Shown in pieces: positions 62,431 through 64,000 of a stretch of 64,000 bases of DNA. This DNA is from Xanthomonas sp. SI. Its GTDB lineage: Bacteria > Pseudomonadota > Gammaproteobacteria > Xanthomonadales > Xanthomonadaceae. The position numbers were made by a program, and so were the translations under genes. The notes under the pieces are model-generated. The model saw nothing but the letters and a program-made list of their open reading frames with translations. It was not told the origin of the DNA and searched no databases. Each line of letters begins with the position of its first letter. The first letter of the stretch is position 1. Where the stretch lies: assembly GCF_014236855.1 (NCBI RefSeq), contig NZ_CP051261.1, forward strand, positions 2,666,001 to 2,730,000, read 5' to 3'.

Positions 62431-62735
62431 GTCGGGACTGAAGTCCCTCCCACAGTGCACCCGACGGGTTGGCCGCGAGCCTTAGTAGGAGCGGCTTCAG
62501 CCGCGACCAGCGTAACGGTGGAATTTCCGGCTGCGGATGGATGATGTCGGGGCTGAAGCCCCTCCTACAGTGCACCCGGCACGCTGATCGCAAGTCCCTG
62601 TAGGAGCGGCTTCAGCCGCGACAAACGATGTCAGGAAGCCTGGCGATTTGCTTGTCTGTCGCGGCTGAAGCCGCTCCTCAGTGCACCTTGCAAGAGAGCC
62701 ACAAGAGCCTTGTGGGAGCGACTTCAGTCGCGACG
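62431..62735. repeat. REP cluster with six alternating hairpins
   Basis: Six REP copies at 62431-62453, 62485-62508, 62545-62570, 62599-62622, 62656-62680 and 62711-62735. Orientation alternates strictly (reverse, forward, reverse, forward, reverse, forward), at a spacing of 54-60 bases. The rest of the 481-base gap between the MOSC gene and dapB, including 62736-62855, contains nothing else I can name apart from a weak TACCTT box before dapB. Confidence 0.85.
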
Positions 62736-62855
62736 AACAGGACGGCAGACCTTCCGCTGTCGGATGCAGTCAACACCTAAACCGCCTCCGTCGCTAACCA
62801 CCGCCGCAGCACCACACCCCTGTCGCGGATCGCGACAAACCGCTACCTTGTGGCG

Positions 62856-63572
62856 ATGACCACTTCCCCCGTACGTGTGTTGATTCATGGTGCATCCGGC
62901 CGCATGGGCCAGGCGTTGTTGCGCCTGGCCGCGCAGGACCCCGCGCTGCAGGTGGCAGCCGCGGTGATCCGGCGGGCGCCGGCGCAGCGGGTCGTCGACG
63001 GGGTGCCGTACTTCGCCGCGGCCGAGCTGAACGGCGCGCCGGCGTTCGACGTGGCGGTCGATTTCAGCCTGCCGCAGGGCTTCGACCCGGTGCTGGCGCT
63101 GTGCGTGGCGCGCGGCGCGGCGCTGGTGTCCGGTACCACCGGCCTGGACGAGGCGCAGCGGCAGGCGCTGGCCGACGCGGCAGCGCGCATCCCGCTGATC
63201 TGGGCGTCGAACTTCAGCCTGGGCGTAGCGGTGCTGAACGATCTGGTGGAACGCGCTGCGGCGGCGCTGCCGGGCTGGGACTGCGACATCGTCGAGTCGC
63301 ACCACGTGCACAAGCAGGACGCCCCGTCCGGCACCGCCCTGACCCTGGGCGAGGCCGCCGCGCACGGCGGCGCGCAGCCGCGCTATGCCAGCCTGCGCGC
63401 CGGCGACATCGTCGGCGAGCACCTGGTGCAGTTCGCCGGACTCGGCGAGCGGGTGGAACTGGTGCACCGCGCCAGCAACCGCGACATCTTCGCCCGCGGC
63501 GCGCTGCATGCCGCCGCGCGCCTGCCGGGCCGCGCGCCCGGGGCCTACCGGCTGCGCGATCTGCTCGGCTGA
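62856..63572 (+). CDS. dapB: 4-hydroxy-tetrahydrodipicolinate reductase
   Basis: A 238-residue enzyme of lysine and diaminopimelate synthesis. The nucleotide site is VLIHGASGRMGQALLRLA, the dinucleotide/substrate loop is VSGTTGLDEAQ, NFSLGVAVLND is conserved, and the catalytic histidine/lysine lie in ESHHVHKQDAPSGTALTLGE. It is a little shorter than the 273-residue E. coli enzyme. ATG 62856 was chosen over a GTG two codons earlier. carA follows on the same strand, as in many gammaproteobacteria, but has its own promoter-like box. Confidence 0.96.
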   Translation: MTTSPVRVLIHGASGRMGQALLRLAAQDPALQVAAAVIRRAPAQRVVDGVPYFAAAELNGAPAFDVAVDFSLPQGFDPVLALCVARGAALVSGTTGLDEAQRQALADAAARIPLIWASNFSLGVAVLNDLVERAAAALPGWDCDIVESHHVHKQDAPSGTALTLGEAAAHGGAQPRYASLRAGDIVGEHLVQFAGLGERVELVHRASNRDIFARGALHAAARLPGRAPGAYRLRDLLG

Positions 63573-63617
63573 ACGGCGCTTTCACATAAACGTCTGGCGC
63601 GGACAGGTCCGCGTCGG

Positions 63618-63623
63618 TACAAT
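63618..63623 (+). promoter_or_regulatory. Candidate -10 box of carA
   Basis: TACAAT, five of six to consensus, 110 bases before the carA GTG, implying a leader of about 100 bases. The leader contains a small inverted repeat (CTTGCAGCCGCAAG at 63682-63695). No clear -35 was found. Confidence 0.45.
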
Positions 63624-63733
63624 TCTCGCTCGCCTGTTACCCATCGCCACGGACCCGGAGAAGCGCCGAGTTCGCGGTTTCTTGCAGCCGCAAGTTGGTG
63701 GGGCAGGGTTCCTCTCTCCCCAAGGCGAACCCC

Positions 63734-64000
63734 GTGACTCAACCCGCAATCCTTGTCCTTGAAGACGGCACCGTGTTCGAGGGCGAATCCGTAGGCGCCG
63801 CCGGCCTGTCCGTCGGCGAAGTGGTGTTCAACACCGCGATGACCGGCTATCAGGAGATCCTCACCGATCCCTCCTACGCCCGTCAGCTGGTCACCCTGAC
63901 GTACCCGCATATCGGCAACACCGGCTGCACCGACCACGACGACGAAGCCGCCCAGGTCTGGTCGGCCGGGCTGATCGTGCGCGACGTACCGCGCCGTCCC
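63734..64000 (+). CDS. carA: Carbamoyl-phosphate synthase small subunit (5' part)
   Basis: The first 89 codons of the glutaminase subunit, cut by the window end. The start is GTG ([19 protein letters not shown]) and the conserved [20 protein letters not shown] and [13 protein letters not shown] are typical of the CarA N-terminal domain. The enzyme makes carbamoyl phosphate for arginine and pyrimidines with CarB, presumably encoded just beyond. No strong ribosome site is visible before the GTG (CCAAGGCGAACCCC, with AAGG at 63722-63725). Confidence 0.95.
   Translation, partial: MTQPAILVLEDGTVFEGESVGAAGLSVGEVVFNTAMTGYQEILTDPSYARQLVTLTYPHIGNTGCTDHDDEAAQVWSAGLIVRDVPRRP

Noticed and set aside
62431..62735. 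A CRISPR array
   Set aside because: Repeats are 23-base palindromes in alternating orientation with variable stems, i.e. REPs; there are no cas genes.

Overview
The window is a compact, GC-rich chromosomal segment (roughly two-thirds or more G+C, judged by eye) from a gammaproteobacterium of the Xanthomonadaceae, most likely Xanthomonas. The reasons are the fused thrA, a complete nine-step his operon headed by a TrpR/YerC-like gene, a HisB with the extra internal segment I associate with Xanthomonas, GTAG-type REP hairpins, GGGATTC heptad repeats between genes, and FeoB of about 620 residues. I see no prophage, transposase, CRISPR array or conjugation gene. The content is mostly core metabolism, with short repeat-filled gaps and one AT-rich patch near 58.1-58.4 kb.

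Layout. 0-2.1 kb: end of a family 3 glycosidase and a sodium/sugar symporter. 2.2-5.9 kb: a GAF-GGDEF-EAL signalling protein and a RegB/RegA-like two-component pair. 6-8.7 kb: ispG, a PAP2 phosphatase and an Asp/Glu racemase. 8.8-16.4 kb, mostly minus strand: a TPM-domain membrane protein, an EamA exporter, murB, pyrD, a methyltransferase, a small membrane protein, a phosphoesterase and an ALDH7 dehydrogenase. 16.6-17.8 kb: tRNA-Arg(CCU), a run of perfect hairpins and a small lipoprotein. 17.9-23.7 kb: the threonine operon (leader peptide, attenuator-like structure, thrA, thrB, thrC), with a roughly 650-bp inverted-repeat element between thrB and thrC. 24-26.7 kb: a small hypothetical gene, an FNR-type regulator and hisS. 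27-34.6 kb: a TrpR-like regulator with its own palindromic operator, then hisGDCBHAFI with overlapping genes.

34.6-40.4 kb: a secreted phosphoesterase, a REP cluster, a C13 peptidase lipoprotein, and mtnB-mtnD-mtnC of methionine salvage. 40.4-43.4 kb: two paralogous amino acid permeases. 43.5-47.6 kb: a Nudix hydrolase, serA, and a divergent FAD-linked dehydrogenase resembling D-2-hydroxyglutarate dehydrogenase. 47.7-50.1 kb: a DUF2388/DUF4105 envelope pair. 50.5-54.8 kb: a secreted small protein, an EF-P-like protein (EfpL/YeiP), and genes fitting leucine/isovalerate breakdown (SDR, HMG-CoA lyase, VOC protein, enoyl-CoA hydratase). 54.9-57.3 kb: feoA-feoB plus a cysteine-rich FeoC-like membrane protein, behind a Fur-box-like site. 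57.3-60.1 kb: an unrecognised cytoplasmic protein, a secreted eight-cysteine protein with a strong terminator, and a membrane-anchored protein. 60.4-64 kb: a PLP aminotransferase, a MOSC protein, a REP cluster, dapB and the start of carA.

The most interesting signals are regulatory or structural. They are the threonine leader with two mutually exclusive hairpins, the inverted-repeat element inside the thr operon, the 26-bp palindrome over the his promoter, the hairpin triplet after the tRNA, and the uncharacterised secreted/anchored pair at 58.4-60.1 kb. I found nothing that is convincingly a new defence or mobile system.
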